A DNA stretch of 64,000 nt, from contig NW_004451861.1 of NCBI RefSeq assembly GCF_000321225.1, positions 257,134-321,133 of the forward strand, given 5' to 3'. The translations under genes and the position numbers were made by a program. Within the stretch, counting starts at the first letter, position 1; every line of letters starts with the position of its first letter. Source of the DNA: Odobenus rosmarus divergens (Eukaryota; Chordata; Mammalia; Carnivora; Odobenidae). The notes beneath the pieces were generated by a model. It saw only the letters and a program-made list of their open reading frames with translations, was not told the origin of the DNA and did no database searches. Below, piece after piece: positions 22,237 through 33,899 of this stretch.

Positions 22237-22808
22237 CCGCGTAAAACGGGCATTCAAAGTCTCACTAACATCTCCTCTCTGGTCCTTACTCGACTGTGTC
22301 TCACCCAGGGATGTGATTACACTCATCAAAGTAAGACCCCTGATGTTTGTTTGAGATGGGTTTGGAGTAAGTAGTGGATAATCTGTCATTAATAGGTTTT
22401 CAGAGGGTGGTCATAATTTGGTGGCTTCAACTAATCCCCCTGTGCAAGTCAGGAAAAAGATTCTGGTAACACTGTATCAATGGACTCTGTCTCTCCACTT
22501 CTGGATTCAACTTTTCTAACAGATTTTGATCTCAGTGTCTACAGTCAGGGGAAATTCAACACCTAAAGCAATGTGTACCTATTTAGGTTTTAGTTATTTC
22601 TGTCTGGTCCTATTAACAACCTAAAATCCGACTGCATATTAATGAGAATTTTTACTCCATCACCAGTACTAGTTAACTGTGTCTTTGTCAGGTTGTGGTC
22701 ATAAAATACTAGTGTGGTCATAAGTGAATAAATCTATTAGTAAGCATTGTGAGTTACCCAAACACGTTCTTCACTTTGACTATATTCTGTCATATCTAAA
22801 CATATATT
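22237..22808. other. Intergenic, nothing recognised
   Basis: AT-rich sequence downstream of copy B with no supported gene or repeat. Confidence 0.5.
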
Positions 22809-22915
22809 TTTTAAAAGATTTTATTTATTTGACAGAGAGAGAGCATAAGCAGGGGGAACAGCAGAGGGAGAGGGAGAAACAAGCTCCCTGAGCCTGACAT
22901 GGGGCTAGATCCTAA
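22809..22915 (-). repeat. Can-SINE, truncated, antisense
   Basis: Only the tail and CT-rich half remain (AAAAGATTTTATTTATTTGA ... GGGAGAGGGAGAAACAAGCT); the tRNA-like head is missing. Confidence 0.8.
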
Positions 22916-22955
22916 ACATATTATAAGAACCGAAAACTTAAAATATCACAATGGG

Positions 22956-23148
22956 AGGGGGTGCCTGGATGGCTCAGTTGGTTAAGCATCTGACTCTTGA
23001 TTTCTGCTCAGGTCATGATCTCAGGGTCATGAGATTGAGCCCCATATTGGGCTGAGCAGGGAGTCTGCTTGAGGATTGTCTCTCTCTCTCTCCCTCTGCC
23101 CCTCCCCCCATTCACGCTCTCTCTTTCTCTACATAAATAAAACATTTA
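22956..23148 (+). repeat. Can-SINE, older copy
   Basis: Starts GGGGGTGCCTGGATGGCTCA with an A-rich tail. The 15-bp target duplication AAATATCACAATGGG / AAATGTCACAATGGG (22941-22955, 23149-23163) has one mismatch. Confidence 0.92.
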
Positions 23149-23163
23149 AAATGTCACAATGGG

Positions 23164-23960
23164 TTGTTTTCAGACCACATGTCTCAGTGTCCCTTGAAGG
23201 TGAAACCACACACAGTGTATGTTATTGATGAACCCACATTCAGAATGCAGTACCCTTTCATATGAACGATGCTTTACACTTTTCTACTTAAATCGGTTTC
23301 TTGTGGAAACCAAGGGACGGAGACAGGGCCAGAAGAGCACACCTCAACGTTTCAGGCAGCTGCTCAGGGGCTGCGGAGGTGATCTCCTCCCACTGGTTCA
23401 TGACCCAGCCCACGAGGTCTCGAGTCCTCTCTCTCTCTTCCATCCGGGAAGTACTCACAGAGAACAGGTGCTTCAGCGAGTTGCCCTGAACAGAACCGCA
23501 GGAGCATAGCGCAGGAAGCAAGGGAAAAGCACATGCCCAATCACAGTGTTGGGGATGCTTCCGCGGAGGCCGGGCCCTGTTTGGCAAGTCTCCAGCAAAA
23601 ATGGGGACCTCTTGCTTGGCCCAGGTCTGTTTTAAAAGACACCCAGGAGATGGTGGGTGATAGTGCCTACTGGGTGGGGCATTACTTATTACTGCTTGCC
23701 AGCCATCACACTGTGTGCATCAAAGGAACGGGAAAATAAAATGAAATAGATGAATTTGCTTCAGCGTACACCTGGGGATCACCAACTCTGACAGATATGC
23801 CTGGGCATGGTGGGACACAGGAAAATAATCCAGGGCTGGGAACATTCCTGCACGAACGGAGGGAAATTAGGTCTGAGTGATACAGTGTTTACTTCTGAGG
23901 ATAACAGGGAAATAAAACACGTGCCAGCAGCATGATATTTTTATACATTGTATTTCCCGA
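23164..23960. other. Intergenic, nothing recognised
   Basis: Somewhat GC-richer DNA. Opposing 96- and 99-codon frames at 23219-23587 are shadows of one another without a recognisable domain, so no gene is called. Confidence 0.5.
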
Positions 23961-23969
23961 TTTTACAAA

Positions 23970-24140
23970 TGCATAGGGACTAAATACAATGTGCTAGACA
24001 CTGTTCTAGGCACCAAGAGTACATCAGTGAACAAGACAGATAAAAATTCCCATTCTCATAGACCCAACATCCTAGTCGCGGGAGTGAGATAATACACTTA
24101 GTAAATGAGTGTAGGTATAGACTATATTATAAGGTAGAGA
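23970..24140 (+). repeat. Ancient L2/MIR-type repeat
   Basis: AATGTGCTAGACACTGTTCT ... ACAAGACAGATAAAAATTCC parallels the block at 14366. Diverged, and cut off by the LTR-like block that follows. Confidence 0.45.
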
Positions 24141-24149
24141 CTAAACACT

Positions 24150-24684
24150 GAACATACACATGGCCAACGGCCAAACCATATATGGCAACAGAACTCTCAC
24201 CCATAATCTGCAGCAGTCAGCCAGGAAACCAGCCTTTATCTAAGTAAGCTGTCCAGGCAGCCAATCTACTACCTGCAGGTCAGACTTCCAGAAGCCTGAT
24301 CATTATCTCCAGCAAAGAATCCAGGGAGTCAAGTAATAACTCCTGCAATAAAGGCCCCAGATAGTCAGGACCTGATCAGTAACTGGCAGTTTCCCAGATT
24401 TCTGTCCCTACTTGCAACTTAGGACCAACTAGAGAGAGCCAGATATGTGCCCCTTCAACCAGTCACATAGGATGCCCTGCATCTAGTTATCCCGCCTCCA
24501 CCTTCCTCGGGCCACAGGCTCCCATCGGGACACACCCAAAGCCTCTCCTTTTCCACCCTAAAGCTCTCCCTCTCTGTCTGCCTTTGAGTCTCTGCCAAAG
24601 GGCAAGAGATGGTGGCCAACCCCTCTGCTGTGGTGAGGTCTGAATAAATAACCTTTTCTGTTCTCGTTGGTCTTCATTTATTTC
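24150..24684 (+). mobile_element. Probable ERV LTR remnant
   Basis: A block of C-rich, promoter-like sequence that ends GGTGAGGTCTGAATAAATAA ... CTGTTCTCGTTGGTCTTC, the usual layout of a gammaretrovirus-type LTR 3' part (polyadenylation signal followed by a GT-rich end). It interrupts older repeat DNA. No internal viral gene is present. The exact family and left end are uncertain. Confidence 0.45.
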
Positions 24685-24910
24685 CATGAGACAACAATTC
24701 CACTCTCAGGTGTGTAGGAATTCTTCCACATGTGCTCCAGCAGATAGATACAAAAATGTTTACAGCAGCACTGTCAAAACCAGCAAAACCCTGGAAGCAA
24801 TGGAAATTCCCATCATCCAAAGAGTAGATGAACCAATGAATTTTAGTGTAGTAACAGGAAGGAATGCATATAGATGTAATAAATCCATGTCCAAAGAAAA
24901 GCAAAGAAAT
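24685..24910 (+). mobile_element. Old L1 ORF2 fragment
   Basis: CAACAATTCCACTCTCAGGT ... AAAAATGTTTACAGCAGCAC ... GAAATTCCCATCATCC is decayed L1 ORF2 C-terminal sequence (compare MFIAA... in 10509). Non-coding. Confidence 0.7.
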
Positions 24911-27160
24911 GTTGAGCACAGGCTTTAGGGTAAGGACTAACCTGGGTGTAGGGGTGCAGAAGAAAGGGTCGGGGTGGTGAGGAACCTTTTAGACTATGAT
25001 GTCAAGGCTTTATCCTATTACATTATCAAAATAATTAGCAAACTAAATAAAGAAGACTATGCTTAGAGTGTATTATGAACCACAGATTACAGTCCATTGT
25101 TTTCTGTGCCATGGAGGTCCTTAAAACATAAAGTATATTAAAATATGATGTCCTGGGGAGAAAGAGCAGTGTAGGAGAGATTTGGATTGCAGGGAGGGTG
25201 AGTAGGATTTCAATTTTAAATTGAGTGATTCAGATAGGACTCATGGAGAAGGTGGGTGACATTTGAGGCAGACCAGGAAGTGTGGAGGGAGTGAGGCGTC
25301 CAGTTGTCAGGGTCAAGAGCACTGTGGACTATGGGACTGTAAGCAGATGAGGGTGCTGGGAGCAGGTGTTCAGCAAGGGGGCGGTGGTGGGCGGGGTGGG
25401 GGGGGATGGCGGTTTGCATCTCACCTGTCAGTTCAGGTCATTGCAAACTTCAACCTGGCGGGTGAGTGTCATAGGCCACCTGAGGAGGGTGTGAGTTAGA
25501 GATGACATCACCTGACTTTCTCTGCAGAAAGATTACTGTCACTGTGCCTTGAGAATTGACTATGGCAGGGGGGTGGGAGACGCTCCACCCTGAGGAAGCT
25601 CTTGCTGGGGTGGGGGTGCGGGTGAGAGTGGGTTGGATTCCAGTGATGGCACCCAATTTTGCTGATCTATCTAGCGCAGGACCAGAGAGAAAGAGGTATC
25701 CCTGGGTGCCAGTGTCTCTCTGGCTTGGGAAACAGGAAGGATGAAGTCACTGTTGAGGAGGATTCACAGGGAGGGGTGTGTCTGTGAGAAAAGCATTTTT
25801 TTGGGGGGCGTATTGGTAGGGAGATCAAGAGTCCAATTTTGAACATGTAGAACTTAAGTTGTCAACAGTTTTCCCTCCTCTAATTGTGCCTTGGTGAGAA
25901 CAAGAGAGGTTTCATATAGAAGTTGAAGGCAGTGTCTGTCTTGGGTGCAGACTTCAGTTGCTCCTGTGATTTGGGCACACAGATAGACAAGCATTCACCT
26001 CCTTCCCGCAGAGGCAGACACAGAAAGTCCATCAGGGCACGGGGATCTGGTAGATGATATTTCATTTGCTGTGCTGCTTTGGAGCTGTTTGGGTAGATCT
26101 GTTTCTCTTCTCTGCCTGGCTTCAGGTGCCTGCTTGCCTGGGGTGGAGGGTGGGGGGACAGTGTGTGTCCTCTCGTTCAAGCCAATGGTCACAGATGGTC
26201 TGGAGTACTAGCCTTGAGTCTCTAGGAAAGATGTCCCCGTTCAATTTTAACCCCCAGTGAAGGAGGGAGTGTGAAAATGAATAGGACAGAGTTTGGCACT
26301 TTTCAACAGACGTGGAATATTCCTAGGCCACATCCCACATGATGCTTGAAATTAAATATTCCAAGCATCAGGAGGTAGGGCTGTTGGTTAATTGAGTTCT
26401 TAGCTAATTGTCCTACTGTGAAGTTGGGGGCAGGGGGCAGACCCCATCTGTGTGGGTGGGACTAAAGTGGAATTTACCCTGAAGGGAGCAGATACTCCCA
26501 CCTTCCACCACCTGAGCCAGCCCCGGCAGATTTAAGAATAGCACATGGGGTGAGGCCCTGCCTGGGGCCAGTGAATCCTTCTTCTTTCAGTGGAGTTTAA
26601 TTGTGGTTTGTGACCCAAAGGGAGCAAAGATGCTGGAGGGCTGGAAGAGTAGGGGCAGGCAGCAAGGTGGAAGGAGGTGGGTAGAGGCACACGGGGTGAA
26701 GAGCATGGCTTGTATTTGGTTGTGGTTTTAAGTCACTCCCTGTTGTCCTTGAACCTGTAGAGACTTGTCAATAGTTACAATCTGAGGCCTTGAAAGGTCA
26801 TGGGGAATTAAAGGAAGACTCTGCTCCACCCTTGGGATGAAGAGGGAAGAGGGGAGTGGACCCAGTGGTTGTAAGAACCATGGACACCAGCAGGGCACTC
26901 TGCCCTCATCCCAGCAGAGCAGGGGCCCCGGAGAGCCAGTTGGTGGCAGTGGAGGGGCTCCCTGGTGATGCGGGTGGGGGTGGGGTGAGTAGGGGCAGCT
27001 GTGCCCGGGTGTGTGATCCGGAACCCTAGGGATCTGTCAGGACAAGCTGAGCAAGAGAGTGCACAGGGCAGCACAGCAGTGACCACCCTAGGCACTGAAT
27101 TCCAGCAAAAGCCTGGGGCGGAGCCCCTGTTACCACTGCTTGTTGCCCTCTCCTCCCCTA
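24911..27160. other. Intergenic, long unassigned stretch
   Basis: About 2.2 kb without a supported gene. Parts around 25130-25480 (GAGAAGGTGGGTGACATTTG) resemble an ancient interspersed repeat whose family I cannot name. A G-rich tract occurs at 25395-25410. Opposed frames near 25263-25744 are shadows. Confidence 0.5.
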
Positions 27161-27164
27161 CCCC

Positions 27165-27218
27165 CTCCTCTTGCTGGCGCTCTTTCTCTCCCTCTCTCTC
27201 AAATAAATAAAATAAATC
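27165..27218 (+). repeat. Can-SINE 3' fragment
   Basis: Only the CT-rich part, AAATAAATAA units and A tail of a SINE are recognisable. A complete second SINE lies immediately to the right, separated only by its own target duplication. Confidence 0.65.
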
Positions 27219-27239
27219 TTTAAAAAAATAATATACTGA

Positions 27240-27423
27240 CGGGGCGCCTGGGGGGTTCAGTTGGTTAAGCCACTGCCTTCGGCTCAGGTCATGATCCTGG
27301 AGTCCCGGGATCCAGTCCCGCATCGGGCTCCCTGCTCAGCAGGGAGTCTGCTTCTCCCTCTGACCCTCTTCCCTCTCGTGCTCTCTATCTCTCGTTCTCT
27401 CTCTCAAATAAATAAATAAAATC
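27240..27423 (+). repeat. Can-SINE, full length, next to an older SINE
   Basis: GGGGCGCCTGGGGGGTTCAG head and (AATA)n tail. A perfect 21-bp target duplication, spanning 27219-27239 and 27424-27444, begins TTTAAAAAAATAATATA. The left duplication includes the A tail of the older SINE, so the newcomer used that tail as target. Confidence 0.94.
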
Positions 27424-27439
27424 TTTAAAAAAATAATAT

Positions 27440-27530
27440 ACTGAATCTAAATGGTTATTATGAAGATTAAATGAGTCAGTGCCTGGCACAAAATAAGAGT
27501 TCAATAAATGTTAGCTATACATTACAACTT
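27440..27530 (+). repeat. MIR 3' fragment
   Basis: AAGATTAAATGAGTCAGTGC and CAATAAATGTTAGC match the MIR 3' end in sense. Confidence 0.65.
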
Positions 27531-27790
27531 TCCTCACTCCTGATAATTTCCTTGGGGCAAACCCTTAAAGGTGGAATGACTGGATCAAAGTTTATCCATG
27601 TTTTGCTGATAAAAGTTACAAAATTGCTCTCTATAAAATGTTTATCAGTTACTCCCAGCTACTGTGTATGACGGTTTCTTTATGCTCTGCAACCAACACT
27701 AGATATGATTAAAACAATGTTTTGTTAATACAGCAAATGAGAAAATTAATGTTTTTCTAATTAGTGAAGTTCACTGTAAAAAAAACAAAA
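27531..27790 (-). mobile_element. Old L1 fragment, antisense
   Basis: AAAGGTGGAATGACTGGATC and TACAAAATTGCTCTCTATAA are typical of antisense old L1 ORF2/3' sequence. Decayed. Confidence 0.5.
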
Positions 27791-27797
27791 ACCCAAC

Positions 27798-27996
27798 TTT
27801 TTTTTTTTAAGATTTTATTTATTTATTTGACAGAGAGAGACACAGCGAGAGAGGGAACACAAGCAGGGGGAGTGGGAGAGGGAGAAGCAGGCTTCCTGCC
27901 GAGCAGGGAGCCGGATGCGGGGCTCGATCCCAGGACCCTGGGATCGTGACCTGAGCTGAAGGTAGACGCTTAACGACTGAGCCACCTGGGGACCCC
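27798..27996 (-). repeat. Can-SINE, full length, antisense
   Basis: T-tract, AAGATTTTATTTATTTATTT and the antisense head ending GCCACCTGGGGACCCC. A short flanking duplication around AACCCAA is visible on both sides. Confidence 0.92.
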
Positions 27997-28144
27997 AGAA
28001 CCCAATTCTAAACATGTATCATGAACTCCCATGGACCTAGCTTCAACAATGATTAATTCCTAGCCAATTATTTTGAAGCAAATTTGTAAGAATTAAAGTA
28101 TACCCACAATACCATCGTCATGCCTAACAGTTAAGAGGGCTTCT

Positions 28145-28336
28145 TTTTTAAAGACAGAGAGAGAGAGAGAGAGAGAATGAGTGGAGGTGGGGGAGGGACA
28201 GAGGGAGAGGGAAAGAGAGAATCCCCAGCCCCAGTGCGGAGTCTGATGTGGGGCTCGATATCACAACTCTTGAGATCGTGACCTGAGCTGAAATCAAGAG
28301 TGGGACACTAAACCGACAGAGCCACCCAGGGGCCCC
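28145..28336 (-). repeat. Can-SINE, older antisense copy
   Basis: (GA)n-rich part at 28157-28180, then GATCGTGACCTGAGCTGAAA and CCACCCAGGGGCCCC. More diverged than its neighbours, and it lacks the canonical ATTTTATTTATTT tail. Confidence 0.85.
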
Positions 28337-29254
28337 TAAGAATAATTTTTAATTAATATCTCTTAGTAATTAGTTATGCTCAAATTTCCCCAAATATCTT
28401 ATTTTAAAAAACAGTTACCTAGTTAGGGTTCTAAGAAGACTCGTGTATCCCTAGAACTGGTTGAAGCCTCTGCGATCTATTCTAAACTGCATTTCCCCTG
28501 CAGCCCTCTCTCTGCCCTTGCAATTTGTCTTTACTGTAGAGTTGGTTAATTTTCTATGGCTGAGTTCTGGAGTTGGAAGACTGCATCCCCATGGAATCAA
28601 TTTAACCCTCTGGATTTCCAGTAATCCCATCTAGTGGCCTGCTAGGATTCTGTATCCAGTTTTGGACAAACTTGCTTCATAGGTGGGGTTGGATTCTTCC
28701 ATCAAGAGGCACACACTCTATTTGTCTCACTCCGTGTGATATTGGCATCCACGGTTAGACATCCACGAATTCATTAGGGCTGCATTTTCCTTCCTCTTCG
28801 TTACCAGGACTCCATCTGCAGAGACAAATGTCCTCTTCTCAACTCTTTGGTTATTCTGAGGTACATTTTATAGAGGAAAGGCAGGAAAAATGCCTGATTC
28901 TCTGCCCCACCATTTTTAAAAACCGGTTTCAAAATAATGTGTTAATTTTCTGGCATCTTCCAAAGATGACTGATGAGGTTTATTTTTTATTTGTTGGTAT
29001 TATTTTGAACTCATGTATTTAAAAGTATCTAATGTGTTTCAGTACATTACAGTTATTATTCTTTTTGATGCTCAAATTGTCCCCTCAATGTGATTCCATT
29101 ACACTTTGTAACTTCCTGTTTTCCAGAATGACAAGACTTCCAGGGCTCAACTTGTGCATTTTATGACCCAAACCAGGAATCATCCATTTTTCAAGGAGCC
29201 CTGGTTTGTGTTTTAATTTTTTTTAAATGCCTGATTCTGTCCTTTGTACATTTT
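28337..29254. other. Intergenic; old L1-like pieces
   Basis: The first 100 bp, with 28000-28140 across the SINE, look like one old L1 3' fragment that the SINE has split. The remainder is unassigned and shows no gene. Confidence 0.4.
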
Positions 29255-29650
29255 TTTTCCATATGGATTTGTATGAACTCCTTATATATGAAGATATTTA
29301 TCTTTTGTCTGTCAGATAAGCATATATAGTTTTCCCAGTTTAAAAAAAATGAGACTTTGTTCATGTTGAGTGTTGGCAGATGTTTAAATGTTTTATAAAT
29401 TCTACATATTCATTTTTTTTCTTATGAGTTTTGGTCTTAGTGCCATAGTAAGCAAGACCTTCCACATTCTAGGAATATAAAACTCTTCTCCTATAGTTTT
29501 TGTACTACACCATGGTTTTAATTTTTATATTTCAATATAAAGTGTAAGTATTGAAATATAAAAAGATCCATCTGGAATTTATGGCGATTTGGTGTGACGT
29601 AAAGTTTTTACTTAAAAAAAAATCACTGTTATACTATAGTTATGCATGAT
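29255..29650 (-). mobile_element. Old L1 ORF2 fragment, antisense
   Basis: TATGAAGATATTTATCTTTT GTCTG and later AAGATCCATCTGGAATTTAT GG are antisense L1 ORF2 landmarks. Heavily decayed. Confidence 0.6.
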
Positions 29651-30117
29651 GTTACCATTGACAGAAGCTAGAATAAGAATACATGGGACCTCTCCATAAT
29701 ATTTTTAAAAACTATAAATCTACACAATTTTCAAAATAAGGAAAAAATCATTTTTTTCTTTTGTCGTTGGTATCCAAGTTTATACTTCCAAATGGTTAGC
29801 TAAATGTCCAGTTGCTTAGGTATCTTAGTGGTGAATATGAGGAAATTATTTCCCAAAATTGGCTATTATGTGGTCATTAAAAACAGTTTCTAAAAAGGAA
29901 ATATTTAATATAAGGGCAAGTATATACAATTAAATGGCAAGTCAAAAATCAGAATAAAACCTATGTATTTGTAATACTCTTCATTTTGTTTTATAAATCT
30001 ACAGAAAATAACACCATGGTTATTAAAAGGGAAAGAGTAGATTAACAATGACAAAATGTGGTGGACATCATATTAATCAGCTGATCAAATTTAACAGCAC
30101 CAGTCAGGGATAAACTG
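29651..30117. other. Intergenic, AT-rich, unassigned
   Basis: No gene is seen. Possibly further old L1 (29860-30050), but I cannot support it firmly. Confidence 0.4.
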
Positions 30118-30132
30118 ACATTCCATACTTCT

Positions 30133-30333
30133 TTTTTTTTTTTAAAGATTTTATTTATTTATTTCACAGAGAGAGACACAGCGAGAGAGGGAACACAAGC
30201 AGGGGTAGTGGGAGAGGGAAAAGCAGGCTTCCCTCAGAGGAGTGAGCCTGATGCGGGGCTCGATCCCAGGACCCTGGGATCATGACCTGAGCCGAAGGCA
30301 GACGCTTAACGACTGAGCCACCCAGGCACCCCA
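30133..30333 (-). repeat. Can-SINE, full length, antisense
   Basis: T-tract and antisense head ending CACCCAGGCACCCC. The 15-bp target duplication ACATTCCATACTTCT / ACATCACATACTTCT lies at 30118-30132 and 30334-30348. Confidence 0.94.
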
Positions 30334-30439
30334 ACATCACATACTTCTCAATGCCATGTTCTGAGGGGGAAAAAAAATCACCTGTGTAGTATTCCTGCAA
30401 ATATGTTTAACCTGAATGTGATCATGAGGGAACAAACAA

Positions 30440-30915
30440 ATTCATTCTGAGGGTGATTTTGCAACAACAACCTGCCAGGACAAAAATAAAATGTTGGAGA
30501 ACCATTCTAGATGAAAGACAACTTAAAATACATCTTTGGTTGGAGCCAGGTTGAAAAATTACTAAAATTGTCAATATAAATTACAAGGCATTCTTGGGAT
30601 AGAGAAATTGAAGATTATCTGTATATTACATAGTAGCATGTATCACTGTTAAGTTTCTTAAGTGTGAAAATTGTGTGGTAGTTTTGCAAAAGATCCCTTT
30701 TGGGAAATACATGCTAATATTTTTAAGGGTGAAGTTTCATATTTGAAACTTATTCTCAAATGAAAGGGAGCGAGAACACTAAAACTCTGGCAAACTGTTC
30801 ACCATTGGTGAACTTAAATGGTGAACTTAATGAACTTAAATCTTACTACAATATTCTTACAACTTTCCTGTAGGTTTGAGATTCTCCAAAATAGAAATAT
30901 TGGGAAAAAAATAAA
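30440..30915 (+). mobile_element. Ancient L1 3' UTR fragment
   Basis: AAAATGTTGGAGAACCATTC ... GTTTGAGATTCTCCAAAATA and a following A-rich end resemble the 3' UTR of old L1 elements. Boundaries are approximate. Confidence 0.4.
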
Positions 30916-31999
30916 AACATAGGAAAACAATGGAAAGAAATATAACTGAATGGTAGAAGTGGTTACTATAAGCAATGTTAACTTTCGCCCTTAGAATTTC
31001 CTGTATTTTGAAGTTGTTTATAATGAGTTTACATTATTTTAAATTCAGAAAAAAATATTTTGAAAGAAGGAGGGAGTTACCACTCCATTTCCTCCATTTT
31101 TCTCTCCGAATGTTTCATGTCGGTTTCCAAGATCTGAAGTCAGAGCAGGTGGACACAGGGAAGAAGTGAGGGCAGCATTTCATGTCTCTGTGTGGCATCT
31201 CCCCACATGTTTGGCAAAGTGCTCTTACCAGTGGAGAGTGGAACGATCCTCACCTCTGTTGCGAATGTGTTTGGGGACAATTTCCTTCACCTGGGTGTGT
31301 TTCCTTAGATATCTGAGGGACAGTGTAGGTCTAATTCCCCGACTAAAGAACATCTTTAGGACCTACAGGAATTTGAAAACCTGCAGAGAACAAGCCTGGG
31401 GTGGATTATTTAATGAAACCTATAGATTGACCTAACTTAATTATAAGAATTTCCTGATTGTTTCCCAAATTGCTTTACTTTCAGCCCAAAGCCTGACACA
31501 TTGAATACTTTGGCCAGTTGGAAGTCAGACACCTGTGTCCCGCACAGCAATGAAGGCAGCTGCTGACACTATCAGGGCCACGATTTTGACCGGATTCCCT
31601 CAGCCTCAGGCCCAGGACTGTCGTGTGTAACTGAAGAGACACAGTGAGTCCCCTGAAGCAGAAGAGTTCAGAGCACCTCTCTCCTTGGGTATGAACACTC
31701 CCCGGAGCATTTTTAATACTTCTCTGGGGAGCTGATGTCACAGGAACACTTTAATGCTTGGTGGTGCTTGTGCCGTCTAAAAGCCTGTGGAATTTCCATC
31801 AGTTAAATCTGTCTTTCTAAAATCTCCCTAATCCATTTTGTCCCCCCATGGCCACCCCACTCATGCATACCTTGCTGATAACACCTTTCCCTTGACTGCC
31901 TGTTATAATATTTTGGGTGAGTTTCTATTCACATAAAAATGATCTTGTTGAGATCTCAAATCATCCGTTCTAAAGCCCTTCTAAATTCACAAAGATCTC
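30916..31999. other. Intergenic, nothing recognised
   Basis: Unassigned. Open frames at 31166-31435 (+) and 31481-31741 (-), 86-89 codons, have no domain or supporting exon signals. Confidence 0.5.
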
Positions 32000-32003
32000 A
32001 CTC

Positions 32004-32150
32004 TTTTTTTTTTTTTTTAAGATTTTATTTATTCATTTGTGTGTGTGAGAGAGAGAGAGAGCAGGGAGCCTGATGATGTGGGTCTGGATCCCAGGACCTG
32101 GAGATCATGACCCAAGATGAAGGCAGATGCTTAACCACCCACGTGCCAAG
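32004..32150 (-). repeat. Can-SINE, shortened antisense copy
   Basis: T-tract, AAGATTTTATTTATTCATTT, a GTGTGTGTGAGAGAGAGAGA stretch and antisense head remnant ending CCACCCACGTGCC. The middle is deleted relative to full-length copies. Confidence 0.85.
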
Positions 32151-32160
32151 GGATCTCACT

Positions 32161-32358
32161 TTTTTTTTTTAAGATTTTATTTATTTATTTGAGAGAGAGA
32201 CTGACAGAGATAGTGAGAGAGAGAGCACGAGCAGGGAGGAGAGGGAAGCAGGCTCCCTGCTGAGCAGGGAGCCTGCCGTGGGGCTCCATCTCAGGACCCT
32301 GGGATTATGACCTGAGCCAAAGGCAGATGTTTAGCTGACTGAGCCACCCAGGCGCCCC
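32161..32358 (-). repeat. Can-SINE, second copy at the same target
   Basis: A full-length antisense copy ending CACCCAGGCGCCCC. GATCTCACT occurs before the first SINE (31994-32002) and between the two (32152-32160), and ATCTCACTC follows the second (32361-32369), so both inserted at the same short sequence. Confidence 0.92.
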
Positions 32359-32364
32359 ATATCT

Positions 32365-32690
32365 CACTCTTTTTGACAGCTGTGCAGTATTCTGATGTAT
32401 AGATATAACATTTAATGTGACCTCAATGGCAGACATTTAGGTTTTTTTCCAGGTCTTTAACTACACTGCAATGAATAGCCTTGCCAATAGTATGTCTTTG
32501 TCCAAGATGTGAAATTTCGGAGTTGAAAGGCATGTGCTTCAAAAAAAACAAAAAACAAAAAACGTGCGGATTGCTAAATTGCCATGCCGAGAAATAGTAC
32601 CACTTAGCATTCTCACCAATATTGTAGAAAAGGGACAACTTTTCCATGCCCATGCCAACAGGTTGCTATTCATTTTTCAAAAGTAGCTAG
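32365..32690 (-). mobile_element. Old L1 ORF2 fragment, antisense
   Basis: CAGCTGTGCAGTATTCTGAT, CTACACTGCAATGAATAGCC, GAAAGGCATGTGC and CATTCTCACCAATATTGTAG follow the antisense L1 ORF2 C-terminal order. Non-coding. Confidence 0.75.
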
Positions 32691-33899
32691 TGGGGACTGG
32701 AAAAAAAACTGTTCAAGAGATCTTGAAGGCCAAACTTCCTAGCTATCTCTATTCAAGCTTATTTCACACAAACTGATGGTGGCGGTGTGTATGATATCCT
32801 CTATGGAAAATCCCTTTTGCAAATGGGATGGCAGAGTTCACCTCAAAGCTTCATAGCTCCAAAAGCTGATTTGTGTACATTTAATGTGAAAATAAAGTTC
32901 TAATTGAGGAGCGGTATTATGTTTTCCTGTAAGGGAATATTTAGGTTGTAGGCAGACCTGAGTTGGCTAAAAATCTGTGGGAATTAATCTTTTGTGGCTA
33001 AACCTGAATTTTAAATTCAAATGAGGAAATCCGCTTGTCAAGAAGATGCCATTCCCAAGTCAAATTTAAATTGTATACAAAATCTGTATTTTCATGAAAT
33101 TATTTTCCTTGGAAGGAATACGCGTGGATGGCCATGATAGGCATCCTGATGCCTGAGGGAGATTTTATCAAGCTCCCTGTGTGTGCTTAGCCATTATTGT
33201 CAGTTTACTTAAGACCTTCCTGAAAAACTTGAAAATATTTCAAGTTAGAGTATAGATTCGAAAGAGATAAAATACTGAAAAATTTACCGTAGGCCATCCA
33301 TTCCAGAAGTAGTTGGTGTTCCTGGTAAATGTAGGCAACCCCAGCGGGGCTCTTTCTTCCCTGCTCAACACCGCCTGCTCATCCTCCCTGAGAGGTAACC
33401 ACCAAATTAGAAGCTTTTTGGGAGTCAGTATTTCAGGGATGACCTAGTATAGTTTATTAGACATTATTAGTGTTGTAATTAGAAATACAAAGCCGCAGCT
33501 GAGAAATCAGGAATCCATTGTGCTTAGAGATGGGAAAGGCAGACACTTCTGTCCAGAGACAGGCAAAAGCAATGAACACAGAGTAAAATGATCTTACTGG
33601 TCTGAGCTGTGGGCTGCTCTTCAGGCGTTGGGAAGGGCTCACAACTTTTGGTTCAGACACTTTTGAGGTGTGAAGTCATGAGCCACCCAAAGCAAACAGA
33701 GAAGACATGCAAGCAAGGTCCCAACACAGAGCCCAAGCCATAAAGCTCTCACAGCAGGGTCAGTAGCCAGGGAGCAGCAGAGGGGGACGTGCTGGGGAGT
33801 CTGCCCCTCACAACTACTCCCTGGGCAGGTGCCGGGCCGGCGTCTGCCAGGGTCAGCCAAACTGCCAGCATCCGCCAAGCGCGAAGCCCCCAGAGCCAC
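32691..33899. other. Intergenic, right end is downstream flank of the SCYGR pseudogene
   Basis: No gene is seen. A 163-codon minus frame (33639-34130) begins inside the SCYGR pseudogene and runs out through non-conserved sequence, so it is not accepted as coding. Confidence 0.5.
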
